From: Platerodrilus igneus | Taxonomy: Eukaryota > Arthropoda > Insecta > Coleoptera > Lycidae | Length of the DNA stretch: 64,000 bases | Assembly: GCA_036346225.1 (NCBI GenBank) | Contig: JARFIW010001741.1 | Span: forward strand, 1-64,000 | Direction: 5' to 3' | Notes under the pieces: model-generated | The model's input: only the letters and a program-made list of their open reading frames with translations | The model's database searches: none | Told to the model about the DNA's origin: nothing | Position numbers and translations under genes: made by a program | Shown: one piece after another, positions 26,551 through 36,304 of the stretch | How positions within the stretch are numbered: position 1 is the stretch's first letter | How the letters are laid out: each line of letters starts with the position of its first letter

Positions 26551-27051
26551 ATGTATATAATTGATATTCAGGGATTTAAATACAACAAAAACGAGTTTGT
26601 GTGCAAAGAAATTGCGGTTTTGGACTTGTTGAAAGGCGTTGTTTGGCATCAAATTTTTAAACTGCCAATGCGGTCTAGTTGTTTGAGTCAAGATCATATA
26701 AAACATAACGACTGGGTGACAAGGAATATTCATGGTATTGCTTGGGATGAATCTCCAACGGCCGGAATGGTGTCATAATATATAGCGCTTTATCTGAAGC
26801 AAATTATCAGACCCGGTGAAGAAGTTTGTGTGAAGGGTCTAGAAAAGAAAAAATGGATGGAAACCTATCTAATGCAAAACATTGTAACTGATATGCTTAC
26901 ACTAGGTTGTCCTAAGCTATCGGAGTTAAAAATCAACAATCGTTTACTGTGTAACATCCATTGTTATAGACACAGCAATAATAGTCAGCAATGTGCAAAA
27001 CAAAATACCTCGTTATTAAAAGAATGGTTTAATAATAATAAAAGACAATAG
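26551..27051 (+). pseudogene. Polinton TIR-encoded protein, left copy (one stop)
   Basis: The protein starts MYIIDIQGFKYNKNEF and continues with CKEIAVLDLLKG, WHQIFKLP, DHIKHNDWVTRNIHG, VKGLEKKKWMET and LGCPKLSEL, ending with a Cys/His cluster near HCYRHSNNSQQCAKQ. The frame has one stop, TAA at 26776; otherwise it covers about 166 codons. A second copy is encoded in the right TIR, also transcribed inward. I know this family only as an uncharacterised insect protein; I cannot name its function. The conserved Asp, His and Cys residues would allow an enzyme or a zinc-binding protein, but this is a guess. Being in the TIR, it exists in two copies per element. Confidence 0.7.
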
Positions 27052-27062
27052 AAAGATTGTGT

Positions 27063-27332
27063 CTTTATTATTGTAGTCAGTAAGAAATTTAATGCTGATG
27101 TCTGCAGAAAAAAAAAACTATTAAACTCAGTCCGCACGAATGGGACTCTCAACCCTGAAAGCAATTATAATTGATCAACGCAATAGCTCTTTACTGGTTC
27201 TACAACATTTAACAAGTTGTACAGATATCTCGAAATTTGCCAAAGACAGACAGACAGACTGATTGCACCAATTTCTCATTCTCGCTTTTAAAAAATAACA
27301 AGTCGTAGTTATTAAATCGCGAACCTTCTAAT
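27063..27332. other. Spacer between TIR and polymerase remnant
   Basis: No ORF is visible. It contains GACAGACAGACAGACTG and a segment also found at 25620-25680. The position suggests the deletion that removed the N-terminal half of the polymerase and neighbouring genes has its left break here. Confidence 0.5.
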
Positions 27333-28340
27333 AAATCAAACCTAAAGAAATTACTTACAACTTTATATCCAAAACTCAACTATATTATTCACTACAAGAA
27401 TTTAAAAATGTATTTAAGCTACGGTTTAGAACTGAAAAAGATTCATAAGGTTCTTCGGTTTAAACAAGCTCCTTGGTTAAAAGAATACATTGATTTGAAT
27501 ACGAAATTAAGACAACAGTCAAAAAACAGTTTCGATATATGCTTTTATAAAAATATGATAAATTCGGTTTATGGAAAGATGATGGAAAACGTACGGAAAA
27601 GGAAAGATGTGAAATTAGTGACCAAATGGGAAGGACGGTTTGGAGTTCGTAGTTACATAGCGAAGCCTAATTTTTATAGTTGCACTGTGTTAGACAAAGA
27701 TCTAGTCTTAATAGAAATGAATAAATTAGAGGTTTACTTAAACAAACCCATTTATGTAGGTTTCTCTATTCTAGATATTTCAAAAACCTATTTATATGAA
27801 CTTCACTATAGTTATATAAAATCGCAATTTGCTAACAAAGCAAAGCTGCTGTACACAGATACGGATAGTTTGATATACGAGTTTAGCGTTGAAGATATTT
27901 ACTCTTATATCAAACAAGATATTCATAGATTTGATACTTCCGATTACGACCCTCATAACAAATATCATATTCCATTATCAAATAAAAAAGGTTCCTGGTA
28001 TTATGAAAGATGAAAACAATGGTGACATCATGCTAGAGTTTGTAGGACTTAGATCTAAAATGTACACTTACAGAGTTCAGGATAGGATAATAAAAAGTCA
28101 AAGGGATCTTCCTTAGCAAGTATTAAGCAAATTTCTTTTGACGATTATAAGAATGCTTTGTTTTATAAACAGACTGTACAGAAACAGCAATGTTTAATTA
28201 GATCAGTCAAACATGATGTCTGTACTATTAAACAAAACAAAATTGTTCTTAATCCAAGTGATGATAAAAGAATTCTTAGTACCTTAACCACTGATACTAA
28301 ACCTTGGGGGTATAACTATACACACAGAAATGACTTGTAA
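27333..28340 (+). pseudogene. polB: Protein-primed DNA polymerase B, C-terminal palm and thumb only
   Basis: This is the replicative polymerase of Polintons, which starts DNA synthesis from a protein primer. The visible part starts upstream of the ATG at 27408 ([15 protein letters not shown]). It includes the motif B region [13 protein letters not shown], the catalytic [12 protein letters not shown] with the Asp pair at about 27855-27870, and then, after a frameshift near 27990, [17 protein letters not shown] second frameshift near 28110 leads to the last block ending TKPWGYNYTHRNDL at 28340. The exonuclease domain, terminal-protein regions and motif A are absent, so more than two thirds of the usual protein of over 1000 residues is missing. 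It is not functional as it stands. Confidence 0.9.
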
Positions 28341-28807
28341 AGCTTCAACCACTGGCTCAAATAAAGAATGCAATTTATTTTATCTACATTAACATATAAT
28401 ATTTTTTAGGTATAAAACTTCAGTGTTATGTTTATACCTGCACAAGTACGCCGTTTTTCGTTTTTGGATGTATCTAAAAATAGGATACCTTTCAATCTGC
28501 CCGAGTTTGAACTATATATTTAGTATAAATGTATTGTAGAGAAAAATAGTAGTAGTAGTAACCGTTTCTGTTTTAAAAAATCCAGTTTGTTAATAACATA
28601 CCAGTTAGTTTATTTGAGAAATGTATAACAAAACTTTTATTTAAAATTGTCAATGTTTATGGCTGTTTACTAAATTACTTAATAATTCAAACATGTAAAA
28701 GATATTGTAAAAACATGTAAAAATATTAATAAATAGACTGTGATTGCTAAATGATTTATTGTTTTTTCATAATTTGTAAAGGTACAGTAATAATAATAAT
28801 AAAGTAA
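28341..28807. other. AT-rich gap between convergent Polinton genes
   Basis: No coding sequence is visible. It separates the plus-strand polymerase end from the minus-strand capsid gene end and would contain the 3' ends and poly(A) signals of both; several AATAAA-like sites are present (for example near 28368 and 28795). Confidence 0.5.
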
Positions 28808-29622
28808 TTATAATATTCTTATGCTGTTTGAGAGTGGATTGTATTTGACTATCTTATCATGAAGTATAAGGCAATGACAAGATGTATTTGGCAAAACGTT
28901 TCTGCTAGTTTCAAATTCCAATCTAATATCGACAGTACCAGATTTTAACGCTTCGTTTTGTCTAGAACAATCTATGACTACTAATGGTGCAATACTTCGT
29001 AACTCTTCAGGATTAAAAAGTGGTTCATTTTCCTTTTCGTAGTATGATTGCTGAAACTGAGCATACATCTCATATAACAACGCAGTCTGTTTATTCTCGA
29101 ACCTCAAATTTAAGTACGGGAAAATTTCTGAATTTAAATATAGTTTCATGTTGGTTAAATAGCAATGATCAAAACGACTGTAGTTGCTCATGTATCTATT
29201 TTTTCGGTTGGTTTGGAAACCAACAATCACAAATCTTGGTTTTTCTAATTGTGTTGTTATTTTAATGTTCCATGTATGACGTTGCGTTTTTGTAGAAGTT
29301 GATATTCATGCAACTCCCATCCTCTAAACGGAATATGCAAATCCTGATTTTGTGCAACGCATTCTATTAAATTAATTCGTTGAGTATCATCAACGGCTAC
29401 ATGTGGCATTTTCCATAAAACTTTGTTTAAAACAACTTTTATTTCTTCATCGGGTGTAGGATTAATTATAGCATTAGTATCAAAACTAGAACTTAGTAAA
29501 ACTAACTGCCGGTTTTGTGTTGTTAGCGGTCTTGAAACAATCAATCGAGTGTCGATTGCTTTGAAATTTCCAGCATTTATATCAATTCTTGACATGTTGC
29601 GTGCATTATACTTAGTACCCAT
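28808..29622 (-). pseudogene. Polinton major capsid protein (double jelly-roll), shortened
   Basis: The minus-strand sequence shows conserved blocks of the Polinton hexon-like capsid protein: LWKMPHVAVDD, IPFRGWEL, EKPRFVIVGFQTNRK, FDHCYLTNMKLYLNSE, LYEMYAQFQQSYY, VIDCSRQNEALKSG and HDKIVKYNPLS. The first part (29257-29622) and second part (28808-29240) are in different frames because of one frameshift near 29245. Together they give about 265 residues, less than the several hundred usual for this protein, so N-terminal jelly-roll sequence is probably lost. The start overlaps the end of the minor capsid frame by about 11 bp. Family membership is from recalled motif similarity. Confidence 0.85.
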
Positions 29623-30363
29623 GGCTATTGCAGATTTTTTTTAAATGCAACCTTACAGTTAGCAGTTCTCCTCTGAAATTAACTAAATTTCCATCTTGAT
29701 CTAACACTTTAACTATTATTTCATTTATTATACGTGACCTGATTGGTAGATATATAATCGTAGGTGGGCACTCGACAATTTTAAAACCTGCAGGTACTTG
29801 AGGAAAAAATTCGTGTATTACATGGGCTGGTTTACTATTTAAATAGGATCCACTTGCAATATTACAATCGATTAAAACTGCATTCACTTTACAAATGTTG
29901 ATCGCGTAGTCTGCTTGATGCGTGACAAATGCTAGCAATTTTCGCGGATTGAAACCAAGTAGAGAACCAATTGAATCCTTTTGGTAAAATCCACATCTAG
30001 ACTACATTTAATACTACATTTAAGTGTATTATTGTCAGCTGTAATTTCTATATACACTGGCGTCTTTCTAGCGCTTCGTGATTGTTCCATACGACCACGC
30101 CATCTTTTATCACCTAAAGCTTTTTGAAGATATTTATTAATTTCTCTAATCTCATAAGCACCTTCAGGTATTTCTATGAACTCTCCGTTAGATCCATAAT
30201 AAAATTTATTATTTATTCCTTTTTCTATGTTTGGAATTGTGTTATAAGACTCAAAATTTGTTAATCCTAATACGTACTCCGAATCATTATTCAAGTTTAT
30301 AAACGGATTAAAATTGCTTGTTAAAACTGAAGTGTTTCCCGTTAGAGTAAAAGTGTACGACAT
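29612..30363 (-). pseudogene. Polinton minor capsid (penton-like) protein, frameshifted
   Basis: It starts at ATG 30363 (MSYTFTLTGNTSVL), 20 bp after the stop of the protease gene. The first part has FNPFINLNN, EYVLGLTNFESYNTIPN and GAYEIREINKYL. A frameshift near 29935 leads to a second part with VIHEFFPQVPAG, IIYLPIRSRIINEI, VLDQDGNLVNFRGE and VRLHLKK. These blocks, especially the DQDG-NFRGE-RLH end, match the single jelly-roll minor capsid protein next to the major capsid gene in Polintons. An in-frame ATG 27 bp upstream would overlap the protease stop; the 30363 start fits the family better. Confidence 0.8.
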
Positions 30364-30382
30364 AACAACTTCGTACGCTGTT

Positions 30383-30833
30383 CTATGCACTACTTAGAAA
30401 TTGTAAGCATAAATGACCGCAAAACACAGTACCGTACGATTGTTCTTGGTTAATGTTATAAAGAATTTTACATTTACCCGCTATTCAAATAACTTATCAA
30501 CTCTGTTGGCGGTCGCAGATTTCCGTAGCTGTCATAGTAAATAGCGCTACTACCGTACTTTTTGTAAGAGGTCCAATGCGTGCCTAAACCTTCTATTCCA
30601 TCTAAATTAATTATACCACATTCTTTTAAATTAACTTTCTTGGGAAGATTGTTTCTCATGAACACTCCACGGAAATATGGTACTTCTAATTGCTTAACAA
30701 ACTCTATTAATTCTACATTGCTTAGTGCTCGATTAGGTAAAATCAAGTTGCGTTCCTTTGAGGTTTTGCAGGGGCTAAAAAAGACCAAAACCTTTTTTAT
30801 AAGGTTTGATGTACATGCCGTTTCCGACTGCAA
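30383..30833 (-). pseudogene. Adenovirus-like cysteine protease (Ulp1 superfamily)
   Basis: This is the maturation protease of Polintons. The body has LSNVELIEFVKQL, FRGVFMRNNLPKK, ECGIINLD, GTHWTSYKK (catalytic His) and AIYYDSYGNL (acid residue). The first frame stops at about 30474. One frameshift later the sequence continues with the Gln region and FCGHLCLQFL, carrying the nucleophile Cys, and ends at 30383. The active-site set is therefore present but split over two frames. The beginning overlaps the end of the pX-like gene; the likely real start is around 30760-30770, since the first 20 or so residues of the long frame do not look like the family. Confidence 0.88.
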
Positions 30834-31576
30834 TGTCCTCCATTGCCTTGTTATGACGTTGTTTTTCCGCTAGTTGGTCCTTAACTATTTTAGTATCTGA
30901 AACTGCTTTTGCAACAGCAGCTGCACCTCCAGTAAGAGTACCAAGAGCGCTTAGGCCTGCAAAAATTGGTATTAGTGGTAGAAAACCTCCTGTTTTAGGA
31001 ATTGATATAATACGAGCTGATTTAATATGCTTCTTTTGTTTTGCTGTATTGGCTGCCTTAATTGCTATGTTGATTGCATCCATAATATTAAATCTTTTTG
31101 TCTTTTTTAAAGCTGTACGTGCTTGTTTGATAATACTTTTAATACCTAGCGTACTTCTTATTTTACGTTTCTTTATCAGTTTTCTTATTTTATTGATATT
31201 TTTTGTTCTCAGTGATGCACAGGCACCCATACCAAGTTTTACTTTAGCTTTCATTGCGGTAGCTACTCCAAATGCTGCTACTTTTTCACCTAAAGACGAG
31301 TCACCAGAATTTAGTCTTTCTGTAGCTAACTGAGCTAACTTCGAATCTGCTTGATGACGTTTAGATAGATCCTTTTCTTTGGAGTATGCAATATCGTGCC
31401 CTTACAAGCCTCGTCTAACTTGTTTATTCCCTTGTCTCCCGAGCTAACCGTTCGATTAGTTTTGTACCCAGACCGCAAAATTTGTAACCCGGAATATGCG
31501 CTTCAAATGGTAAATTGTTAATTACAGTATTTAATAGTCCGTTCCCAGTAGTTTTAGAATTATTATATGTAATCAT
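30775..31576 (-). pseudogene. Virion protein: PLA2-like N-terminus plus pX-like basic/hydrophobic C-terminus
   Basis: From ATG 31576 the first frame reads to LPFEAHIPGYKFCGLGTKL, the calcium-loop type of a parvovirus/Polinton phospholipase A2-like domain. After a frameshift near 31440 come LDEACKG and, in a third frame, the HDIAYS catalytic-helix motif. The rest (30775-31254 and just upstream) runs through SLGEK, a Lys/Arg-rich stretch (RKLIKKRKIRSTLG), a hydrophobic segment around PLIPIFAGLSALG and GGAAAVAKAV, and ends GMYIKPYKKGFGLF. In virions such proteins help membrane crossing and bind DNA; here that is inference from the families. Two frameshifts split the PLA2 part, while the C-terminal 160 codons are intact. 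Confidence 0.75.
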
Positions 31577-31657
31577 TAGCGGACAACTATCCTCTCAAGC
31601 TGTGCAGTAAATAAATAAAATATTATGAATTAATGATTCTTTATATACTCGCCGTTT

Positions 31658-31692
<35 letters not shown>

Positions 31693-31731
31693 CCACTTTT
31701 TTTTTACAAATCGAATTTAGTAATTGCAAAC
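31577..31731. promoter_or_regulatory. Divergent intergenic region with (TA)n tract
   Basis: This 155-bp gap separates the minus-strand virion genes from the plus-strand ATPase gene. It contains an alternating TA tract at about 31661-31689 and T-rich sequence. It is the only place where both blocks start, so a bidirectional promoter is likely, but no specific element can be assigned. Confidence 0.45.
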
Positions 31732-32419
31732 ATGCGTGTTGTGAAACAATCAACACCTTTAACCATAAACAATAATGACATTGGCGTGCAATCCTTAGCT
31801 AAAAGAAAAACATAGCGTTCTTCTGCCTTCATCTATTCGATGTCTAGTTGTTGGTCCATCAAATTGCGGTAAAACCAACGTTATGATTGGGCTGATAGAA
31901 CATCCTAATGGTTTAAAGTTTGAAAACGTATATATTTATTCTAAACCACTTTATTAACCAAAGTATCAATACCTTGAAAGTCTACTGCAACCAATAAAAG
32001 GGATCAAATATTATACATTTTCCAGTTCTGATAATATTATATCACCATCTGATGCTCGAAATAATTCTATATTTGTTTCTGATGATGTAGCTTGCGATAA
32101 ACAAGGTATCATTAGGGAATACTTTAGTATGGGGCGTCATAAACAAGTAGACAGTTTTTACCTTTGTCAAAGTTATACTCATATATCTAAGCACTTACTA
32201 CGTGATAATGCTAATCTTTTAGTTTTATTTAAACAAGATGATTTAAACTTAAAACACATATATGACGATCACGTCAATACTGACATGAAGTATGATAAAT
32301 TCCGTGAAATATGTGCTGCTTGTTGGCAAGACAAATACGGTTTCTTAGTTGTAGACAAAGATAGTGATCCAGATCAAGGAAGGTACCGAATAGGTTTTGA
32401 TCACTTCATACATATTTAA
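31732..32419 (+). pseudogene. Polinton DNA-packaging ATPase (FtsK/HerA type)
   Basis: From ATG 31732 (MRVVKQSTPLTINNND) a frameshift near 31815 leads to the ATPase body: CLVVGPSNCGKTNVMIGL (Walker A), VYIYSKPLY, then a TAA stop near 31956, then SIFVSDDVACDKQ (Walker B region), MGRHKQVDSFYLCQSYTHIS (arginine and sensor region) and the C-terminus ending GFDHFIHI. It would pump element DNA into a capsid. Length, about 229 codons, is near the usual size. It carries one frameshift and one nonsense codon. Next to it is the PW-like gene, as in other Polintons. Confidence 0.88.
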
Positions 32420-32484
32420 ACCTTGAGAGACGCAAGTATCGTTAGTATCGAAGAATTTTTTTTACTACAATAAACTTTTACGCA

Positions 32485-33517
32485 ATGAACAAGGAGGCGA
32501 TAAAACTTAAAAGAATTTTAATTAAGAAAAGAAACATTGTAAAAAACAAATTGCGTCAGTTAAAAGATAATGAAGTCGTCCAAGTGGAATCAATATTACC
32601 CATAACATCACGATTAGAAACTATTGCTAATAAACTGGATGGGGAAAGTGTGGTAAAGAAAGAAAAATTTAAAGAAGAAGAACTGCCTCATAGCAGTATA
32701 AAAAAAATTAAACCTAAATTGCTAGAAAGGAACGTTGACTATATTGATTCGCCGGTTATTGCTCAGCATATACCAAATATAAATAATGATGCCATAGAGG
32801 TAGATGATGATGATGATGATGATGTTGAGAATGAATACGAAGCAGAAATTAATCGAAATGCACAAGAAGCCCAGGAATATATTCAAAGCTTTGCCGATTC
32901 ACCTGGTATGACACATTATCTCGAACAGCTACATCCGCTACCTCGAGAATATATTTACAATATGTTTAAAGATGTTAAGAACGAATTTGATCATAAATAT
33001 GGTATTAGGTTTAACCCTGATTCAAATGGTCTTATGATAGGCAATTCGAATTTCGCGTTGGATGATGAAAATGTTCTAATAAATGATTTGAAATATAAAG
33101 GTACTCCTGGATTATACGAACTACTGTTTAAAAATATCCTGTCGGGTACAGTCATCAAGATCTAAAGTCGTACCTTGATATTGTAAAAGAACAAATGCTA
33201 ATAGAAGATATTATTCTGAAACAGAACAAATTCAGGGTAATACTTCGTATAAGTACAAAAATATAATATCTCCATTAAACATACTTCCCCAAACACCCCG
33301 TAGACCTAGAACATTACCCTATAGAAAGCGTCTTGGAGACGGTATGACAGTGGAAGTATCAAATAACGCTATAGATTATTTATATTGGAATGATCCCAAT
33401 GAACTTGTTGATAGATTACGACTTTTAGTTTCATCTCAGACAGCTGGACACACAGGTCACGGCAACGAAATAAATTCGATCATTGAAGAATTGCGTGAGG
33501 CGAAAGTAATTAGATGA
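32485..33517 (+). pseudogene. Polinton PW-like protein, broken
   Basis: The first 226 codons are open from ATG 32485. They have a basic N-terminus (KLKRILIKKRNIVKNKLRQL), an acidic run of seven Asp around residues 108-115, and the family blocks YIYNMFKDVKNEFDHKYGI, LMIGNSNFAL and YKGTPGLYELLF. After 33135 the homologous sequence continues in other frames (YKYKNIISPL, YLYWNDPNELVDRLRLL, SIIEELREAKVIR) to TGA at 33517. PW is a conserved Polinton protein of unknown role, possibly in assembly. The stop overlaps the next ATG by 4 bp (ATGA). Confidence 0.75.
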
Positions 33518-33996
33518 TAATGACAATTGACAAATTTGGAAGGCACTTACATAACCGTAAAATAGATATAAGTGAACAGGAATATGAAAACAAAAGTGAA
33601 GGTTTTGAAACCTTGATTGAGTACAAGTTACATATGCTACATTACACGGCAGTAGCAACGTTTTACTCTAATACATTCCTCGACGGTGACAAGACATTCC
33701 TTATTTTCAACATTAAACATAATTATGAATTTCCTTATGAGGAAGCAGTCATTAAGAATATTAAAGGATACCCGCAAGACATTGAAATTCTTATAAACGA
33801 AAAAAGTTATGTAATTGCACAGTTACAAGGATTTTTGCTTAAACGTATGGATGTAATCAGCTTTCGTGACAGCGGTGCTATCATAAACAATACCACAATG
33901 TTTCTTGATTTTATATTAAAAGTTCCCTTCGAAGCAAGTGGAGCCCACGACATTCAACATAGAAGTATTTCATTAATTGTATTTAATAAATCCTGA
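33514..33996 (+). CDS. Conserved Polinton-type protein of unknown function
   Basis: An intact 160-codon frame starting MIMTIDKFGRHL, with a 4-bp ATGA overlap with the preceding gene. Visible parts are YKLHMLHYTAVATFY, KTFLIFNIKHNYEFPYEEAV and FLDFILKVPFEASG. The composition, beta-rich with regular hydrophobic spacing and no membrane segment, would fit a virion or attachment protein. In Polintons a small gene of this kind lies between PW and the integrase, but I cannot place it in a named family. It is one of few undamaged frames in the element. Confidence 0.6.
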   Translation: MIMTIDKFGRHLHNRKIDISEQEYENKSEGFETLIEYKLHMLHYTAVATFYSNTFLDGDKTFLIFNIKHNYEFPYEEAVIKNIKGYPQDIEILINEKSYVIAQLQGFLLKRMDVISFRDSGAIINNTTMFLDFILKVPFEASGAHDIQHRSISLIVFNKS

Positions 33997-34011
33997 TTAG
34001 AAAAAAGTATT

Positions 34012-34953
34012 ATGATAGTTGCTCAATCAAAAGTGAAAGAGGATATAGTAAATGAACTTCATAAACCAGCAAGAATAAATTTCAAGAGACGCAAAGTGAT
34101 AGTAAAAGGTTTAAATGACCTTCTTCAGACCGATTTGATTGAAATGCTACCATAACCGCAAACAAACAAAAGATTTAAATACATTTTAGTAGTTATTGAT
34201 TGTTTCTCCAAATACGTATGGGCTGTACCACTTAAAAGTAAAACGGGTATTGATGTTACTGCTGCAATGAAAACAATTTTAAATAAATTTAAAAATTCGC
34301 CAAGAAATTTGCAGTCTGATTTTGGTAAAGAATAGTATAACAAACACTTTCAATCCTTAATGCAGACATATGGCATAAACCATTATAGTGTTTTTTCTAC
34401 AAAGAAAGCATGCATTGTGGAACGTGTAATTAGAACTTTAAAAGGAAAAATGTGGCGCTTGTTTAACCTGAACGGTTCTTACAATTGGATAAAAAATTTA
34501 AGCGATATTGTGAAACAATACAACAATACAGTTCACAATACTATCGGAGTCAAACCTGTAAAAGTTGATAAATCAAATGAAAAAACTATTCTTAAATCAT
34601 CATTTACCCACATCAAACTTGCAACCAAAATACCAAAATATTCAATAAAAGACAGTGTGAGGATTAGTAAACATAGGGAAGCATTTACGAAAGGTTACAC
34701 ACCAAACTGGTCAAATGAAATTTTTAAGATTAAAAAGGTAAACGTAACCAATCCTACAACATATATATTAGAAGATCAAGATGAGAAAGAAATCAAAGGT
34801 GCATTTTATGAAACGGAGTTGCAAAAGGTTAAACATCCAGGAATTTACCTGGTAGAAAAAGTCCTAAGAAAGAGTGGAAATAAAGTATTTGTAAAATGGT
34901 TAGGCTTCTCTAACGTACACAATAGCTGGATCAATAAAAATAATGTTTGCTAG
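34012..34953 (+). pseudogene. int: Polinton retroviral-type integrase with C-terminal chromodomain
   Basis: One frame of 313 codons from ATG 34012 with two stops (TAA at 34153, TAG at 34333) and no frameshift. The catalytic core shows D in LLQTDLIEM, then FKYILVVIDCFSKYVWAVPL, D in NLQSDFGKE and E in VERVIRTLKGKMWR (D,D-35-E type). Then come the small domain (GVKPVKVD, FTHIKLATKIPKYSIKDSVR) and the chromodomain (YLVEKVLRKSG, VFVKWLGFSNVHNSWI). It would cut and join element ends. The lack of frameshifts and only two stops suggest milder decay than in the capsid genes. Confidence 0.93.
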
Positions 34954-35059
34954 AAGTTGTTATAATAATAGTTAATAAGGCTAACATTGTAAAATTATAT
35001 TAAAATAAATAATACAGACAAAATCTTTCTATTGTTTTTATTATTATCAAGCCATTCTT

Positions 35060-35527
35060 TTAATAAAAGGTATTTTGTTTTGCGCATTGCAAATTATTAT
35101 TGCTGTGTCTACAACAATAGATGTTATATTTTAAACGATTGTTGATTTTTAACTCCGATAGCTTTGGACAACCTAGTGCAAGCATATCAGTTACAAAGTT
35201 TTGCATTATATATGTTTCAATCAATTTCTTCTTTTCTAGACCCTTCACAAATACTTCTTCACCGGGTCGGATAATTTGCTTCAAATAAAGCGCTATATAT
35301 GATGACACCATTCCAGCCGTTGAAGATTCATCCCAAGAAAGACCATGAATATTCCTTGTCACCCAGTCATTATGTTTTATATGATCTTGACTCAAACAAC
35401 TGGACTGCATTGGCAGTTTAAAAATTTGATGCCAAACATCACCTTTCAACAAGTCCAAAACCGCAATTTCTTTACACACAAACTCGTTTTTCTTCTATTT
35501 AAATCCCTGAATATCAATTATATACAT
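35060..35527 (-). pseudogene. Polinton TIR-encoded protein, right copy
   Basis: This is the second copy of the ORF in the left TIR, on the minus strand and again pointing inward. It starts at ATG 35527 with MYIIDIQGFK, has a TAG stop as codon 11 (35495-35497), and is then open from CKEIAVLDLLKG to the end at 35060 with DHIKHNDWVTRNIHGLSWDE, YIALYLKQIIRPGEE and LGCPKLSELKINNRL. The left copy has a stop at a different place, where this copy encodes Ser followed by Tyr, so each damaged copy shows the original codon for the other. The C-terminal end is also shifted relative to the left copy. Confidence 0.7.
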
Positions 35528-36210
35528 GTTTGTATGTAAATATATGCAGTAAACTTCGACCAATTAAATTAATATTAGGAGCAATCTCCTTATATAGCAG
35601 ATTACCACCATCTGCGTACTTTGCCAACCCACTTTTCAACCTATCACAAGAGTGAACACATTTTGAATTGAAACCGGCCCATGTGTATTTGCAGCCTCTA
35701 AACATAAATCAGAATCCACTTTAATTAAACACAATTGACTTGAATGCGATATTTTGCATCTGTCATACTGTCTCGCTAGAAAACCAAATTCAAAACATCT
35801 ACACACATTTTCTCTGCACTTACATTTTTCAACATACGTGTGTTTTGAAATATGTTCCATTGAAAGTAATATAAAGCCGATCCTAATTCAAAACGTGCCC
35901 ACAAGTATTTTACATTTGAAAAGAATTCAGGTTTTCACATTTTACATTAATAGTATATAACGCCGATCCTAATTCAAAACGGTGCACGTGTGACTTCTCG
36001 CTAGAAAACCGAATTCAAAACAGCTACACACATTTTTCTCTGCACTTACATTTTTCAACATACGTGTGTTTCATTGAAAGTAATATAAAGCCGATCCTAA
36101 TTCAAAACGTGCCCACAAGTATTTTACATTGAAAGTATATAAGAATTCATGTTTTCACAACTATTTTACATTGAAATGTTTTCACAACTATTTTACATTG
36201 AAATTATATA

Positions 36211-36292
36211 GGGCCGGTCCTAATTCAAAACATGACAGACGTATTTTACACTTGGAAAATACGTCTGTCGCGTTTTGAGTTAGGACCGGCCC
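36211..36292. repeat. Hairpin at the right Polinton terminus
   Basis: Two 37-bp arms, 36211-36247 and 36256-36292, with three mismatches and an 8-bp loop. Arms start GGGCCGGTCCTAA and include GACAGACGTATTTT. It occupies the same place as the left-end hairpin but differs in sequence beyond GGCCGGTC, so the two ends evolved separately or belong to different variants. Confidence 0.85.
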
Positions 36293-36304
36293 TATCTACC
36301 TACT

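Larger units (their letters stand above)
24742..27062. repeat. Polinton left terminal inverted repeat
   Basis: About 2.3 kb, inverted relative to 35018-36304. The inner 650 bp (about 26400-27062), which include the ORF at 26551-27051, align well with the right TIR. The outer part is expanded by tandem copies of a 220-bp unit, so the left TIR is about 1 kb longer than the right one. Confidence 0.85.
24742..36304. mobile_element. Polinton/Maverick element, internally deleted and decayed
   Basis: The element is bounded by inverted repeats starting AGTAGGTA; the left end is at 24742 and the reverse complement of the right end starts at 36304. Termini beginning 5'-AG are known for Polintons. Between the TIRs lie the Polinton marker genes: protein-primed DNA polymerase B (C-terminal part only), major and minor capsid proteins, adenovirus-like cysteine protease, pX-like virion protein with a PLA2-like domain, FtsK/HerA-type packaging ATPase, PW-like protein and retroviral-type integrase with chromodomain. 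At 11.6 kb it is shorter than the usual 15-20 kb, and most of the shortfall is the missing N-terminal polymerase region. No 6-bp target duplication is visible: the flank after the right end is satellite B and the flank before the left end is not. Confidence 0.95.
35018..36304. repeat. Polinton right terminal inverted repeat
   Basis: About 1.3 kb, the reverse complement of the left TIR: the ORF region, then GGAGATTGCTCCTAATATT, then about one and a half copies of the 220-bp subterminal unit. It ends in a hairpin and then GGCCCTATCTACCTACT at 36304. Satellite B starts at the next base. Confidence 0.85.
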
